Assembly (NCBI GenBank): GCA_030762175.1
Contig: CM060831.1
Coordinates: 145,219,501 to 145,283,500 of the forward strand
Length of the DNA stretch: 64,000 nucleotides
Direction: 5' to 3'
Origin: Metallyticus violacea
Taxonomy: Eukaryota > Arthropoda > Insecta > Mantodea > Metallyticidae
Shown: positions 47,306-58,648 of the stretch, piece after piece
Layout: every line of letters starts with the position of its first letter
Numbering within the stretch: position 1 is the first letter of the stretch
Made by a program: the position numbers and the translations under genes
The notes under the pieces: model-generated
What the model saw: only the letters and a program-made list of their open reading frames with translations
Database searches by the model: none
What the model was told of the DNA's origin: nothing

Positions 47306-47750
47306 CTTCGTGGACTTTGGCCTTTCTAGAGAGTGTTTCATCGTTCTTCCCCCACTCCTTTGATTCTCTTTTTGAAAGAGAATTATAGCAGAGGGCCATA
47401 TTCTCCTCTGCGACAATTTATTCCAATATTGCCTAGCAAAGAAGTGAAAACCTCTGAAAACATTCCACGCGCACTTGCATGTGAAATTTTGAATGAATTT
47501 GGGGCAACCATCTTGCATTGACCATATGCAAATGTTGATGGAAAATGCGAAGATGTTCATTCAAGATGCTGTAACATTGGAGGTTTTTCCCCTCTCCCTT
47601 TCAGACGCTTGTAACTCAGAAATTCCTCCTTAGAAAAGAAATGTTTTCCAACATATCCACCGCCTATCGTCAAGTAGGTTATCTTCAAGACTCTCTTTGG
47701 CCAAATGAAATAATTTTGACCACTCCTTCACATGGAAATGGGAAAGGAAA

Positions 47751-47752
<2 letters not shown>
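47306..47752. other. Unassigned DNA
   Basis: The 93-codon minus-strand frame at 47279-47560 shows no motif I can assign. Part of it may still belong to the Tc1/mariner relic on its left. Confidence 0.35.
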
Positions 47753-47812
<60 letters not shown>

Positions 47813-47837
47813 GAACACACACACACACACACACACC
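47753..47837. repeat. (TC)n-(AC)n microsatellite
   Basis: About 26 TC units followed by an interrupted AC run. Frames across it are artefacts of the period. Confidence 0.97.
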
Positions 47838-48889
47838 GTCAAGGAGTTGTTTAATGCTAGCCAGAGCCCGGATGCTAGGCAAAAAACCTTTAATATCTGA
47901 GTGAATACATTTAAAAATCTGATATTAATGAACATGTTTTTGTACATTTGGGTTCGGTAGGGCCTGTCCTTTTTGCTTATTTTGGCTTCTGTTTCCCATT
48001 TTAAGGTTTAAAACTTTTTGGGCCTGTTTTGTATCGTTATGAAATTTTATGCAATTAATTACGCATTTGAAAAAGACATAAAGAATTTCATTAAAATTTT
48101 ATAAAAATTAATGGTGTCACAAAAATGTCTATTGAGAATCTTGTTAAATGTGTATTTCTTTTCAAGAAGCCAAAACTTTCTCTTCAACCCACTCAAGTTC
48201 TTTGAATAGCAGAACTTCAATAATGAAAGGAACGCATAAGTATACCAAGAAATAGGATGAGGGAAGTACTGTAGTTTTGAATAGTCCTGGCATATGATCT
48301 TGCACCCATCTGCGCCAGACAATTATAGGTCATTTGTGATGGAGATAACTTCTCAGCTGCATAAATGTAACAAACAATTGCAAAGATGAGAGCGGTACAG
48401 CTTTGCAATAAACCGTCCCCACAATGTGTTCAATTCGTAAATGAAAGAGATACTAACCTGATTCAGCTATAAATGCATAAACAGAAAATGAACTTAACCA
48501 GAAACCACTGCGCATCTTTTGCTCTTTCTCCAGGAATATTATAAAGGTTGTTTTAAATATGATTCAATCATTTCAGTGGAAGTACAACGTTCTTTTTCCA
48601 CGATGAAAAATGTTCTCTCTGACTAGCGGCTGACTAAGACATTTGATACCGTGAAAAAAAAATCTTGTTGCTGCTTGTAAACAAGAAGAGTGAGTTTAAA
48701 TACTTTAATTAAGTAATAAAGCAATTATTAAGTATGTCATACATCTATTTCCAATAATGAGTCAAATTATTCTGTTTTCACTTTCAATAAATGCCTATTT
48801 TAATTATATTGCTGCCTATTTTCAGTATTTCAAGTGCCTTTTGATCTGCCTATTAAAATCAAAATAAATGTCAACTTTCGGGCTCTGAC
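47838..48889. other. Unassigned DNA
   Basis: No gene or repeat is recognised. Confidence 0.4.
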
Positions 48890-48915
48890 GATGATGATGA
48901 TGATAATAATAAATA

Positions 48916-48960
<45 letters not shown>

Positions 48961-48972
48961 GCAACAACAACC
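48890..48972. repeat. GAT/AAT/CAA trinucleotide microsatellite
   Basis: gatgatgatgatgataataa passes into about 14 AAT units and ends in caacaacaac. By analogy with the (AAT)n tails elsewhere it may mark a retrotransposon 3' end, but no LINE sequence is legible beside it. Confidence 0.9.
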
Positions 48973-50660
48973 TAATCGGCAGAAGCCAAACCAAGATCAT
49001 GTAAAACGCAATTTGTCGCCTTATGCAATAGGCAACAGTCTCGGGGTTATGGTTATTTCTGGAGTAACCTACATAACACGATAAATCATTTAACCGTTAT
49101 TCAGTGCCTAAGTGTCATGATTCTTTCAAAATTTTGTTGATTTTAATAACATCAAATTTGGAAATCGCTTATTGAAAATTAGATTTTCTTGCTTCCGAAA
49201 TAATTTTGAAGACATTTTAAAGCAAATTTTTACCCTGTATCTGTTAAACAATAACTTATCAACGTCTTATTATTTATCTTATAACTCCGTTATTTATCTC
49301 CATGGATCATCTGCAATCTCTGAAAGTGTTGCGGTTAGTCCATTAACATCCGGTTTTTTGAGCTAGACGCATGCATGCATTGATTCCCAGATGCATTAGT
49401 TGTTTTTGTGCCGGAGATATGAATACTCCTCCCCCCACCCCAATATATCTGTTGATACTCGAGAAGTATCTGAATGCAATATGATTTGAATCTCTTTGGT
49501 AGCTGCAGGTATGAATGCATGAGACAGTGCCCCTGGCAAACGAGCTCTGTTTTTCACGTTGTTTACAATCTGCCTCGTTCTGAATGGGCATGTTTGGTAA
49601 CTATGGTAACGGGTTCAACCCGATAACAGCAAAAGAAGCCCAAAGGACCATCTCTCCGGAACATTTGCACTACATAATGGCACAAGATAAAAAGAAAAGT
49701 TTACAAAACTTGCAGCACACGTAACTGGCGGACATTTTGTTGAAGAGAACACGTGTAAGAATGACATTTCCACTTGAGACCTCTCGACATTATCTCACCA
49801 CGAGAGCTACGGGGGCGGATGGCGGTTTCTAACGACTTCAAAGTTATCAACAACAAGCCTCCACACAGCCAGTACTCTTTATTCCGAACAGAACTCCTAT
49901 AGCCTACCTTCCATTAGCCCTAAACATCATTTAATTAATTTTTGAGCTATTTGCGATGACATTAATACAACAGTAAACTGTTCAGGGAATAAGCACTCAT
50001 TGAAACTTTCAGAACTAGCACATAATGCGCTAGTGGAAATATTGGAATGTTTCCTTTAAACCTTTAGGTCACTAGAGGTCAACTCCGGTATATTTCCGTA
50101 CTTTAGCTATTTCATTCCCATGATCTCTTCGAACGGTCAACAGGAGGTCACGTTTATTCATACACGATCTTGTTTACGTCCATTGATTATTTAATGTAAT
50201 CGTCTTCCATTTCCCAACGAAAAACAAAAAACGCAATAATGTGCCCACTACAGGGCCAAGTACGGTCTAAAACGTTCTTTGACCGCGTACCTCCATTAAA
50301 GATCTCTCGCAGTCGCGGCCCTAAGAATTAACTCTTCTTCTTCCATCACGTATTAGGTCCTGCCTGTTCCGATCTACATTTTTGCTTCCATTTAACTATT
50401 TTATTCTCCTTCCAAACAATCTCCCTTTCGGGCCATATATCAACAATTTTGGTATTGTATCTTCTGTTACTTTTTAAAAAGTTTACTCAATCTTGTTTAT
50501 AAATCTCTGATTGTTGCAATATTGATTGCACTATTAATTCTTTTCTTATATTCTCAATCTTATATGATCTTTCGTGCAACCTTTAACAGATCATAAAAAC
50601 TGCATTTCTGTTGCTTGATTTCTATTCTCTACTTAAGTCCAAGTCTCACTTCCATAAAAA
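48973..50660. other. Unassigned DNA
   Basis: No gene or repeat is recognised in this long stretch. Open frames are short and motif-free. Confidence 0.4.
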
Positions 50661-50675
50661 AAATAAATAAAATAA

Positions 50676-50722
<47 letters not shown>
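50661..50722. repeat. (AAT)n microsatellite
   Basis: A/T-rich run followed by about 14 AAT units. The sequence just right of it (actcatatcagaggacagaa) could be the 3' UTR of a minus-strand retrotransposon whose tail this is. That is inference from the other LINE tails. Confidence 0.9.
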
Positions 50723-50723
<1 letters not shown>

Positions 50724-51195
50724 TCATATCAGAGGACAGAAGAGGGCTGCTGTGTTAATCCTTTCCAATAACTCGCTTTCCTTGTCCAATCAGTTGCTAG
50801 GGTTTGTTTATGGGAGTTGCACATGAACTCCACTGGAGTCCTAGACCTGGTTGCAACAATTCCCTCTATTTCGTTATATCTCTGTTTGTTTCAAAACTTT
50901 GAAAGTAGCGGTAGCAATAACAAGTGTGCAACATAAGGAGGCGATGGTGACTGCGAAGAAGAAACTGATACATAAGATTGAGGTAAATGTTTAGTTTAAC
51001 TAGGAATCTGTACTTCATCCTTGCATCGAAAGCAGAACGAAACATGCAATAGGGCACACTAACCAAGGCAGAGGCATTTTAGGTAAGGGAAGATTAGAAG
51101 TGCATGAGCTTGCTCGTTTGTAGCCCCCCCCCCCTTTTTTTAATGAAACAATTGCCGCTTATTAAACCTGTTCAGCGTTCCTGTAATACAGACAT
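50723..51195. other. Unassigned DNA
   Basis: Possible retrotransposon 3' UTR near the microsatellite. A C run and T run lie at 51,125-51,140. No gene is seen. Confidence 0.35.
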
Positions 51196-51196
51196 G

Positions 51197-51278
51197 ACAG
51201 CTTCTGTGGTCTAGCTGTAGTGTTTTACGAGTACTAAGGCAGAGGTTCTGGTTTCGAATTCCGGTCAGGTCAAGCAGT
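51197..51278 (+). repeat. tRNA-like segment (SINE head)
   Basis: cttctgtggtctagctgtag resembles a tRNA A box and ctggtttcgaattccggtca is a good T-arm/B box, so an internal Pol III promoter is plausible. The spacing (about 55 bases) allows a tRNA-like fold. It is probably a further SINE family or a tRNA pseudogene. Confidence 0.5.
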
Positions 51279-51845
51279 CTGTGTAAATGTTTTTCTGTTT
51301 CAATGTGTTTTTTTTTTTTAACCCTGAAAAGGTGAATGTCAAACAGCTTTGATACGCCAAGGACTTCCAGCTCATTTAACTCCACTATTTCATTTCATTC
51401 ATCCCTGCAGACTTACACTTATAATATTCAGCTCACAGTCTACAGACGTCGCGAGAAAACCAATTCAGTCAAAGTGACAATAAATAAAACATTTAAAAAA
51501 AAACACGTGCATTCAAATCTCAGCTCTGTTTTTTATATATATATTACTTAGCGCTTTATGTCACCAGGCTCATATATATTGATAATGCAATGATGCATTC
51601 ACGCATTTGTTCGTTCAATCTTTGGTTCATCTTTTATAGATCGTCTCTGGCTAAATGGTTTTTAATAAAAACAAAAAGGAAAGTTATTTATTTTTATTTC
51701 AAGTATAAGCTCATGTTTTCTGGAAAATAAGATATATTATATTACAGGAATTGGGTTTGCTCTATGCAATGTGATAAATTATTTGTATAAAAAGCACACA
51801 AGCTATACAAACACCGGTCATGTCTATACATAAAGTATTACATTG
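51279..51845. other. Unassigned AT-rich DNA
   Basis: No gene or repeat is recognised. Confidence 0.4.
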
Positions 51846-51847
51846 AA

Positions 51848-52030
51848 ACATTCTCAGAGATATTGGTATAACACTTTTTGCAGACTTTTTGCTCATACAA
51901 GAACCACATTCAAGCTTTTACATGTCCAACAACTGTCTTTGGTTTTGTTTTTCTTACATAAACCTATTTGATATGTTTTGCGTTTAGCGGCCTTAGATGT
52001 TCTTTCGTCCCTATAATCAGCCATGACAGT
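51848..52030 (-). pseudogene. Possible piggyBac-type C-terminal fragment
   Basis: The minus strand reads MADYRDERTSKAAKRKTYQ followed by a C..N.TKDSCWTC-like Cys pair and basic residues. A basic stretch then spaced Cys pairs is the pattern of the C-terminal zinc-finger-like region of piggyBac transposases. Several Cys/His positions are missing and no DDD core is visible, so the call is tentative. Confidence 0.3.
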
Positions 52031-52360
52031 AGACGATGAAAGTTACGTGGAAATGAAAAGTTAAGCGAAATTTTAGACACGGATACAAGAGCTGATAAAC
52101 AATGACTCACGCACTACGCTGAAACAGTTTGTTCTGCAGCAGTGATGATTATCGTCAGTTACAACTACGCAATAAACACACAAAAACGTGGGTACCGATG
52201 ATAAATTTGCTATTATTTTAAAAAATTACACCCGAAATGGGGGAGCGGGGAATGTGAACTAAACGTCAGTGGAAAGGATTAAAAGTCACATAACCATAGA
52301 AAAATACTTCCAAAAACAGTGACAATATGAGCCTTCGAAAATTAAAAGTGGTTAATTGAC
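52031..52360. other. Unassigned DNA
   Basis: No gene or repeat is recognised. Confidence 0.4.
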
Positions 52361-52605
52361 CGCCATTGGGCGTTTATTAACTGCTGAGGCACCACAGGCG
52401 ATGAACACGTGAGATGAAATGATAAACTGGGTAAGGATTCCCCCCCCCCTTAAGAAAGGAAGCGTTCCAGGCCTAAATTTAGTGTCCCCCCACGACATTT
52501 GCCATTTATAAAAAGCCTGTCAGAGAGAACGGTGCTGGTGAGAATCCAACCCCAGACATCCTGCTCATGAGTCCGCGCCTTACGACCTCGGCCACCCGTG
52601 GCGCT
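52361..52605 (-). repeat. SINE-B, diverged
   Basis: Minus-strand copy from gggcgtttattaactgctga to the head tacgacctcggccacccgtg. Internal deletions shorten it to about 245 bases, and a C run replaces the usual A tract. Confidence 0.9.
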
Positions 52606-53122
52606 ACAAATTACAATGGCATACACTTATACGGTACTATACAATACTTCGTGGAATTCGGTCTAGGCTGTCATTTGTTTAGCATAAGTTGCAAGCAAAT
52701 CGCAGGGATCACACACTGACCTTAAGGTGAGGCAAGATACCATGCTTGTGATTACGTAAGCTTGATGTTATGACAAGGTCACGTTGGAACTATGAACCTG
52801 TTGCAAACTGAGACATCAGAAGAGAGACAGCTCAGAGACCGTTCCTCCCCCCCTCAAGGTCGTGATGATTGGGATGTTTAATACGCAATGTCAGAATTTT
52901 AATTTACTTTACAGTTTAGGTTAGTTTTTTATGGTAATTTTTTTAAAGATATTTTACTTTTTCTTTGCATTTTTAACGATTCAAGCCTTTCCAAAAGAGG
53001 TGCAAAGGCAAAGTCAAACGACTGTCGACATTTTCTTGCCAAAATGATCAGTTGTGCATGTGCAGGTGTGATGAATTGAGCTATTTCGCCCTCTTTGAAG
53101 CAGCTCTTGATAAAACGTTGCT
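52606..53122. other. Unassigned DNA
   Basis: No gene or repeat is recognised. Confidence 0.4.
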
Positions 53123-53134
53123 AATAAGTTAGGT

Positions 53135-53450
53135 TCCTTGGTCTAATGGTAAGCGTTGCTGACTGCTGGCCGGGAGGCCAGGGTTCGATTCTTGGTAACT
53201 GCTTAAGAAGGTCTGGAACGGGGTCCACCCAGCCTCGTGAGGACAATTGGGTAGCTGCCTGATCGAGAGGTGGCGATCTTCGATTTAGTAAGTCGCGATA
53301 TAGCGACCGGCGGGATGCGGTGTGCTGATCACATATCCCCTGCAATGCTGCACTCTACCAATGATATCACGTGATGGAGATAGAAGACGTAGCGGTCGTC
53401 GCGTTAAGCCCAAGGCCCACATGGGGCTATGGGAAAAATCAGGCTTGAAG
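53135..53450 (+). repeat. tRNA-derived SINE, family D, with target-site duplication
   Basis: The head tccttggtctaatggtaagc and B box cagggttcgattcttgg form a clear tRNA-like unit. The body is GC-rich (gaacggggtccacccagcct) and the 3' end is aagcccaaggcccacatggg. It is bounded by a perfect 12-bp duplication AATAAGTTAGGT (53123-53134 and 53451-53462). Only one copy lies in the window. The minus-strand open frame across it is antisense. Confidence 0.85.
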
Positions 53451-53462
53451 AATAAGTTAGGT

Positions 53463-54290
53463 ATGTTTGCAAACGTCGTTTAAGTGATTCGTTGTGATTT
53501 GGAAGTGCTTCTTATTAAAATACCAAGTTAATACAATATAATAAATCTTCAGATCCAAGAACCAAATGCTTTATGTGTTTTTAATTAGCTATCAGAGCAC
53601 AATATAATCAACCAGACCTTCAAGAAGTTCTCAACAATCCATCTCACAGTAAAACTGTTTAAATTCTTAAAACCAATAAATTTATATCATGAAAGATGTT
53701 ACTTTTTATGTAACTCCTGTAAATATTATATAATGATGTTAAGGTTCTATCATAAAAAAGTGTAAATCCTGTAATTAACATATAGTCGCGATACGACAAC
53801 CAATGTAAGTTAAAGCGACTGTTCTGCTTTAACAGTCAATTTCAACTGTTTATTTATATATGAAAAAGAAACAAACGACGTCAGTTTATAAAAAACAGCG
53901 TTTAGCAATGCAGAATATCTTGTAATATTATTCATTTGTCGGGAATGAATCGTAATGGGACTGTAGCGGCAATCGTCTATCAAGAAAAGCTTTTAAAGCG
54001 AAGAGCTCTACATCCTAGAAGGTCTATTAACCTCTATCAACTGCCTACGTAAGTACCGGCCTTCCAGAATATGTCCTTACCGCTCACACGGGCTTTGCGT
54101 CTCGGCAGCTGAACGTGCGTCTCTATTCCAACACAAACAACGAAGTCGTGAACATTTTCTGGGCTTTTTAAGTGACCCTCATAAATCTATTTCAAACCTA
54201 AATCATAAAGAGCGGGCCCAGCAATCTCATAACCCGTAATATTTAAATAAAAATGACAGAAAAGTCAAAGTTCTCGTAGAGTGTAGTTTT
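53463..54290. other. Unassigned DNA
   Basis: No gene or repeat is recognised. Confidence 0.4.
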
Positions 54291-54291
54291 T

Positions 54292-54880
54292 TTAGTAGTG
54301 TTTAACGCTCATTTTTACTACTGAGGCACCACAGGCGGTGGACACTGATGATACATGAAATGAAATGATAAATTGGGATTATTATTTTTTTTAAAGAAAG
54401 GAAACGTTTCAGGATTAAGTTTAGAGTACCTCCCCGGCATTTTCCTTTTGTTTGCTTTTTTTATTATTATTATTTATGGACGCTCTTTAACATTTCAGGT
54501 CATCAGCGTCCCATTCTATTCAGGGCGTGAAACGGCCAACAAATTTTGCTCAGAGGCCTCTTCTTTCAGGCTTGAGGTTCTTTTAATGTACCATAAATTT
54601 ATGTGCCATAAATGGGACCCACGGCTTTATTTCCCTTCCGAAGGAAGCCGTACTTTAGGGTAAAAAATCCATCGATCCTGGCCGGGTTTGAACCCGCGAT
54701 CTTGGGTTTAGAAGGCAAGTATGGTTACCACTACACCACCAGGACCGACTTGCCTTTTATGAGGACTAAGATAAGCCTGGAAGAAACCTCAGTCAGAAAG
54801 GACGATCCTAGCGGGAATCGAACCCCAGACCTCACGCTCAGGAGTCCGCGCCTTAACGACCTCGGTCACCCGTGGCGGTA
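54292..54880 (-). repeat. SINE-B interrupted by a SINE-A
   Basis: Minus-strand SINE-B starts with gtagtgtttaacgctcattt and runs to tacctccccggcattttcc. It is interrupted by a same-strand SINE-A and resumes with ttgccttttatgaggactaa to the head cgacctcggtcacccgtggc. The 89-codon plus frame at 54612-54881 spans the junction and is not a gene. Confidence 0.93.
54450..54750 (-). repeat. SINE-A nested in SINE-B, full length
   Basis: Minus-strand SINE-A from (att)n-rich tail and tttatggacgctctttaac through ccttccgaaggaagccgt to B box gggtttgaaccc and A-box side ggttaccactacaccaccag. A worn duplication (ttttcctttt before, cttgcctttt after) is consistent with SINE-B cattTGCCATTTAT as target. Confidence 0.93.
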
Positions 54881-55740
54881 AGAGTGAAGGAGAAAATCAA
54901 ATAGACTTCACAGGTTATTACAATTTAAGAATAAAACGCGATATTTTCGGTTCATAAGTAATAATCTGAAACGATATAAAGTTTCAGCTTTATGAAAATT
55001 GTAGAAACACTTTCGTTACACTCTTGTTTTTTCGTGTAGCTTCTCTACACAACAGTTGGTTATTTTTTATGAAAAAAAAAACACCTATTTTGTGGCTCGC
55101 GCAGATTAAAAACCTCCATTGTTTAGACTTTGCAACAGTTTTGTTAACATTAATGCTGCGGCGTAGCCAACCTCAATGCTAAACTGGGTTAGCAAGGCAC
55201 TTTAACAAAGGGGACCGTGCATCGTAAATATCTTCCGCTACATGTAGCCTAACAGTTGTAAATATGAATATTTAAACAGGCGCCAAATGAAGCTAGTCGT
55301 GCTTTTCCTTTATGCCATTCTCTCTCGAGTTTGAAGCCATACAAAGATGTGATGCTGTGTTAACGTTTATAATCGGATTTTGCGATACGGTTCAGTTGCC
55401 GCTGTAAATGTGATCGCCGAGTGGATGACGCGGGCCAAATGCGCAGCGAATCAAGTAGGCCATGTGCGAACAAATCCTGCAGCGGTTAATGTCTTTTGTT
55501 TATCGCAAAACCGCAGAACACACGATGAACTTGTTGCATAGCTAACATTACTGCCGATATGAATTATTTTTAAAGGTCAATTATGCAGTATAAATGGATT
55601 AGCTGGAGGTTTAAATGTGTACGGATTTTCTGTGTCTATAAACGGCAAACTATAAGAGTAGCCGAAAAGTTAAAGAAATTAAAAATTAGCTGCAGTCATA
55701 AATATATCTAAATTAACGAGTGTCACAGGATTACCTGTAA
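54881..55740. other. Unassigned DNA
   Basis: No gene or repeat is recognised. Confidence 0.4.
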
Positions 55741-56207
55741 GAATAAAAAATCCCTCACGCAGGATCTGTGTACACTAAGCCAATTAATATAAAATCCAAT
55801 TTATGGGCTTATTAATTAATGAAATTATATAAGTTATCATATTGTTGTATGGTATTAGGGAAACAAAATTAAATTCTTGCAATCTATAAGTATCATAAAA
55901 AAGCAACCACAGATTATTATTATTATTATTAATATTATTATTATTATTATTATTGAGGCTAAACCACAAAAATTAATAGTATACTATTAATTAAATGAAA
56001 TACATGGCCACTGATAGACAATGCTACACTGTATGGGTATTTTTAAACATTTTTAAATGTAACTATGTTTATGTACTGAGCCCTTGATATCATCTTTACA
56101 TTCACCAAAATAGAAACAGAAAGTTTCGAGTTACATTGTGTATTTAAGATGATGTTCATATGTTTCAATAAAACAAAAACTGTTACTATTTAGAAACAGT
56201 TACAGCG
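55741..56207 (+). repeat. Unclassified AT-rich repeat, copy b
   Basis: Matches copy a (23.9-25.03 kb) in the same orientation: ctcacgcaggatctgtgtac, gggaaacaaaattaaattc, ccacaaaaattaatag, actgatagacaatgcta and agaaagtttcgagttac. It lacks the ~730-base middle of copy a and has a (TTA)n tract at that junction. About 320 bases are repeated inverted at 56.61-56.91 kb. Confidence 0.65.
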
Positions 56208-56335
56208 TATATTTACTTAGTACATTGCAATTGTTTTTAAATAATATCATGTTTTGTTTTATTTAAATATATGAATATCTTCTTAAATACAATATAACTG
56301 ACACTTTCTGTTACCTTTCTCAATTTTACTGACGT

Positions 56336-56592
56336 CAGTCCTGGTGATGTAGTGGTAACCATACTTGCCTCCTTAACCCAAGATCGCGGGCGTAAAAATC
56401 CTAAGTATAGCTTCCTTCGGAAGGGAAGTAAAGCCGTGGGTCCCGTTTCGTATATTTACGGCACCATAAAGAACCTCAAGCCTGAAAGAGAGGCCTCTGA
56501 GCAAAATTTGTCGGCCGTTTCACACCCTGATTTGAATAGGAAGATGATGACCTGAGATGTTGAAGAGCGTCCATAAATAAATAAATAAAAAA
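56336..56592 (+). repeat. SINE-A with internal deletion
   Basis: The head gtgatgtagtggtaaccata is intact, but the sequence jumps from atcgcggg to cgtaaaaatcctaag, losing the B box and about 40 bases. A shared CGGG at both sides suggests deletion by microhomology. The copy lies between the two inverted arms of the AT-rich repeat. Confidence 0.92.
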
Positions 56593-56604
56593 AATGGTTT
56601 TTAG

Positions 56605-57000
56605 TGAATGTAGAGATGATACAAAGAGCTCAGTTCATTAACATGTTTACATTTAAAATGTTTAAAAATACTAACACATTAGCTTTGTCAATCGGTATTT
56701 ATGTATTTCAATTATTTAATAATATACCATTAATTTTTGTGGATTAATCTCATTTATATTAATTCTAAAATAAAAACGAGGTTTCTCTTTTGTGATACTT
56801 GTAGGTTACAAGAAATCAATTTTGTTCCCCAAATACCGTACAGTGATGCCGTAACTTATTTCATTTCATTAATTAATAAGGTCATAATTTGGATTTTACC
56901 CCCTTTTTTTTTAAAGTTATTCAAGTTGCTGAGAAGTTCCCTGTCCTTACACAGCTCCTGGGTGATGGACTTTTTATACCTGTGCTTAACATTGCACGCA
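56605..57000 (-). repeat. Unclassified AT-rich repeat, copy c (inverted)
   Basis: Reverse complement of copies a and b: ttacatttaaaatgttta, taccattaatttttgtgg, caattttgttccccaa and cacagctcctgggtgatgga. The 167-codon plus-strand frame at 56737-57240 lies largely in this repeat. Its first third resembles the antisense frame of copy b (RLQE.NFV..IPY), but copy a has stops at the same places, so protein coding is unlikely. Confidence 0.6.
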
Positions 57001-57600
57001 CAAATTTTGCCTGGTCGCTTTCAACTGTTACGTATGAATCTACAGCGATTCCGGAAAATTAAACTTAAAGAATGTAGGGTCAGTTTTATTGTTCTAGCAT
57101 TGCATCCGTTTGCATGCTCATCACTGTCTAATGAGAATCAGAGCAATTATGTGTCTTTATTAAGTGTCAGCAATTTCTGCAAACTGAAACCCTTAACTGC
57201 ATCTAGAAATCATTCCAAAGCGTCTGGTACGATGCCTTAAGCGAAAGAGCCTGGGTGCACCATATGTGATGCAAATGTTACATGCGCTACAATAACAAAC
57301 ATATTCATACCCTTTGGCCCAAGACATCGCTACATCTGAAAGATGGATTGCGTGAGATCACGTCTGGCTTACATGTGTGACGTTTGCTCTCGCTTAGGAG
57401 TGTTAACAACTGCCGGTGCAAGGCGGTGGAGTAGAAAGACATTTACAGATGTCATTTGATTCACAAAGCCTTGTTAACGTATGTGTGTTTACATGTTAGT
57501 TTAAAACTGTATGGAAGTTCATGTCATATGTCATGTGTGGTTACTGTAGATGTCTAGGGAACGCTAATCACTGTAATTTCGATAATGGCCGTAGTAGTAT
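57001..57600. other. Unassigned DNA left of the virus-like element
   Basis: No gene is recognised. No SINE or other repeat is seen. Confidence 0.4.
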
Positions 57601-57622
57601 ATATCCCTCCTCGCGTGATTTT

Positions 57623-57836
57623 TATATCAAATTGATATCAAAAGGGGTGGGGGGTGATATCAAAAGTGGTGGGAGGTGGGGGTGGGAGGTGGGGGTGGTG
57701 GTGGTGGGAGGTGGTGGTGGTGGGAGGTGGTGGTGGTGGTGGTGGGGGTGGTGGTGGTGGGGGTGGTGGTGGTGGTGTGGGTGTTGTGGGGGTGGGGTGT
57801 TGATATCAAAATCTCAATTTGAATTGATATCAAAAT
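57623..57836. repeat. G-rich (GGT)n tract framed by GATATCAAAA motifs
   Basis: About 155 bases (57,644-57,800) are GGT/GGGA/GGGGT on the plus strand, with many runs of three or more G. GATATCAAAA occurs twice before or within it (57,634 and 57,656) and twice after (57,802 and 57,826). The tract could form G-quadruplexes. The open frame across it is low-complexity Gly/Trp/Val and not a gene. Confidence 0.85.
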
Positions 57837-57937
57837 TTCTGTTTGATTAAGCGATAGGAAAATCTCTGTTTGATCGAGTGTTGGATTTAAATCTCCCGAA
57901 AAAAGTGTGTGTGATCAATTAATTACGTTGTAAAAAA

Positions 57938-58645
57938 ATGGAGAGCCCTTCCGCCACTGCGTTGGCAGTTCGCCACTGCTCGCTCCCCCCACCGCTCGCT
58001 TTCGCCGCCCGCCTCGCTTTGTTCGCCGCCCGCCTTGTGTCCCTCGCTTTGTTCGCCGCCCGCACAATGCTTTTGCGTGAATTCGGTCTTCAATGGGTGG
58101 TTTCTTATTCGTTTGTATATATTCTTTTTAACAAAAACTCTGTATTTTCTCACACAGGGTTAGAAAAGTCAAAAACAATATGTGTGGGTTTTTCTTTACA
58201 GAGCCAAACTAAAAATAACACGTTGGCTCGCTCTGTACACCACACAATGCTTTTTGTTCCCTCACATGGGAGTTGTCACGGTGTTTTCAAAAGTCGAAAA
58301 CAATATGTGGGTATTTTAAAAGTTTCTTTTTCACGTTGCTTTTTCTCTGTATTTCTAAAAAGCTATTATTTTCACAAGGAAACAAAAAACATTCTTCTAA
58401 AATCCTATCTTCAGAGACATTTAAAAGTTCTTTCTTTCGGGGGAAAAGACATTGTTAATAAAAGTTCTTTCACATCGACATGGGTGGTTTCTTATTCGTT
58501 TGTATATATTCTTTTTAACAAAAACTCTGTGTTTTCTCACACAGGGTTAGAAAAGTCAAAAACAATATGTGAGGGTTTTTCTTTACAGAGCCAACTAAAA
58601 GTTTCTTTTTCTGTATTTCCATGCTTTGTTCACGCGTGTTTATAA
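57938..58645 (+). other. Doubtful 235-codon open frame in the leader
   Basis: The frame is open across two of the leader units. A ~36-residue segment beginning VVSYSFVYILFNKNSVFSHT therefore occurs twice, nearly unchanged, because the units are 387 bases apart (a multiple of three). The N-terminal part is Ala/Leu/Arg-rich from a short GC-rich tandem repeat (cgctttgttcgccgcccgcc). There is no homology I recognise and no TATA box at the usual distance. It is most simply a by-product of the repeats, but an expressed short viral protein is not excluded. Confidence 0.2.
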
Positions 58646-58648
58646 AAG
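58641..58648 (+). promoter_or_regulatory. TATAAAAG box in leader
   Basis: Same octamer as the boxes before the polymerase and ATPase genes, here 49 bases before an ATG at 58,690 that opens only about 12 codons. It may be a decayed or duplicated promoter. Confidence 0.35.

Noticed and set aside
13255..53200. Functional tRNA genes at the tRNA-like segments
   Set aside because: Each lacks at least one good arm or continues into SINE body sequence. None gave a convincing complete cloverleaf by eye.
56737..57240. 167-codon plus-strand frame as a gene
   Set aside because: It begins in an inverted copy of a dispersed repeat, and another copy of that repeat carries stops in the equivalent frame.
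57521..57850. 109-codon Gly/Trp-rich plus-strand frame
   Set aside because: Most of it is the GGT tract. There is no motif, promoter or conserved end.
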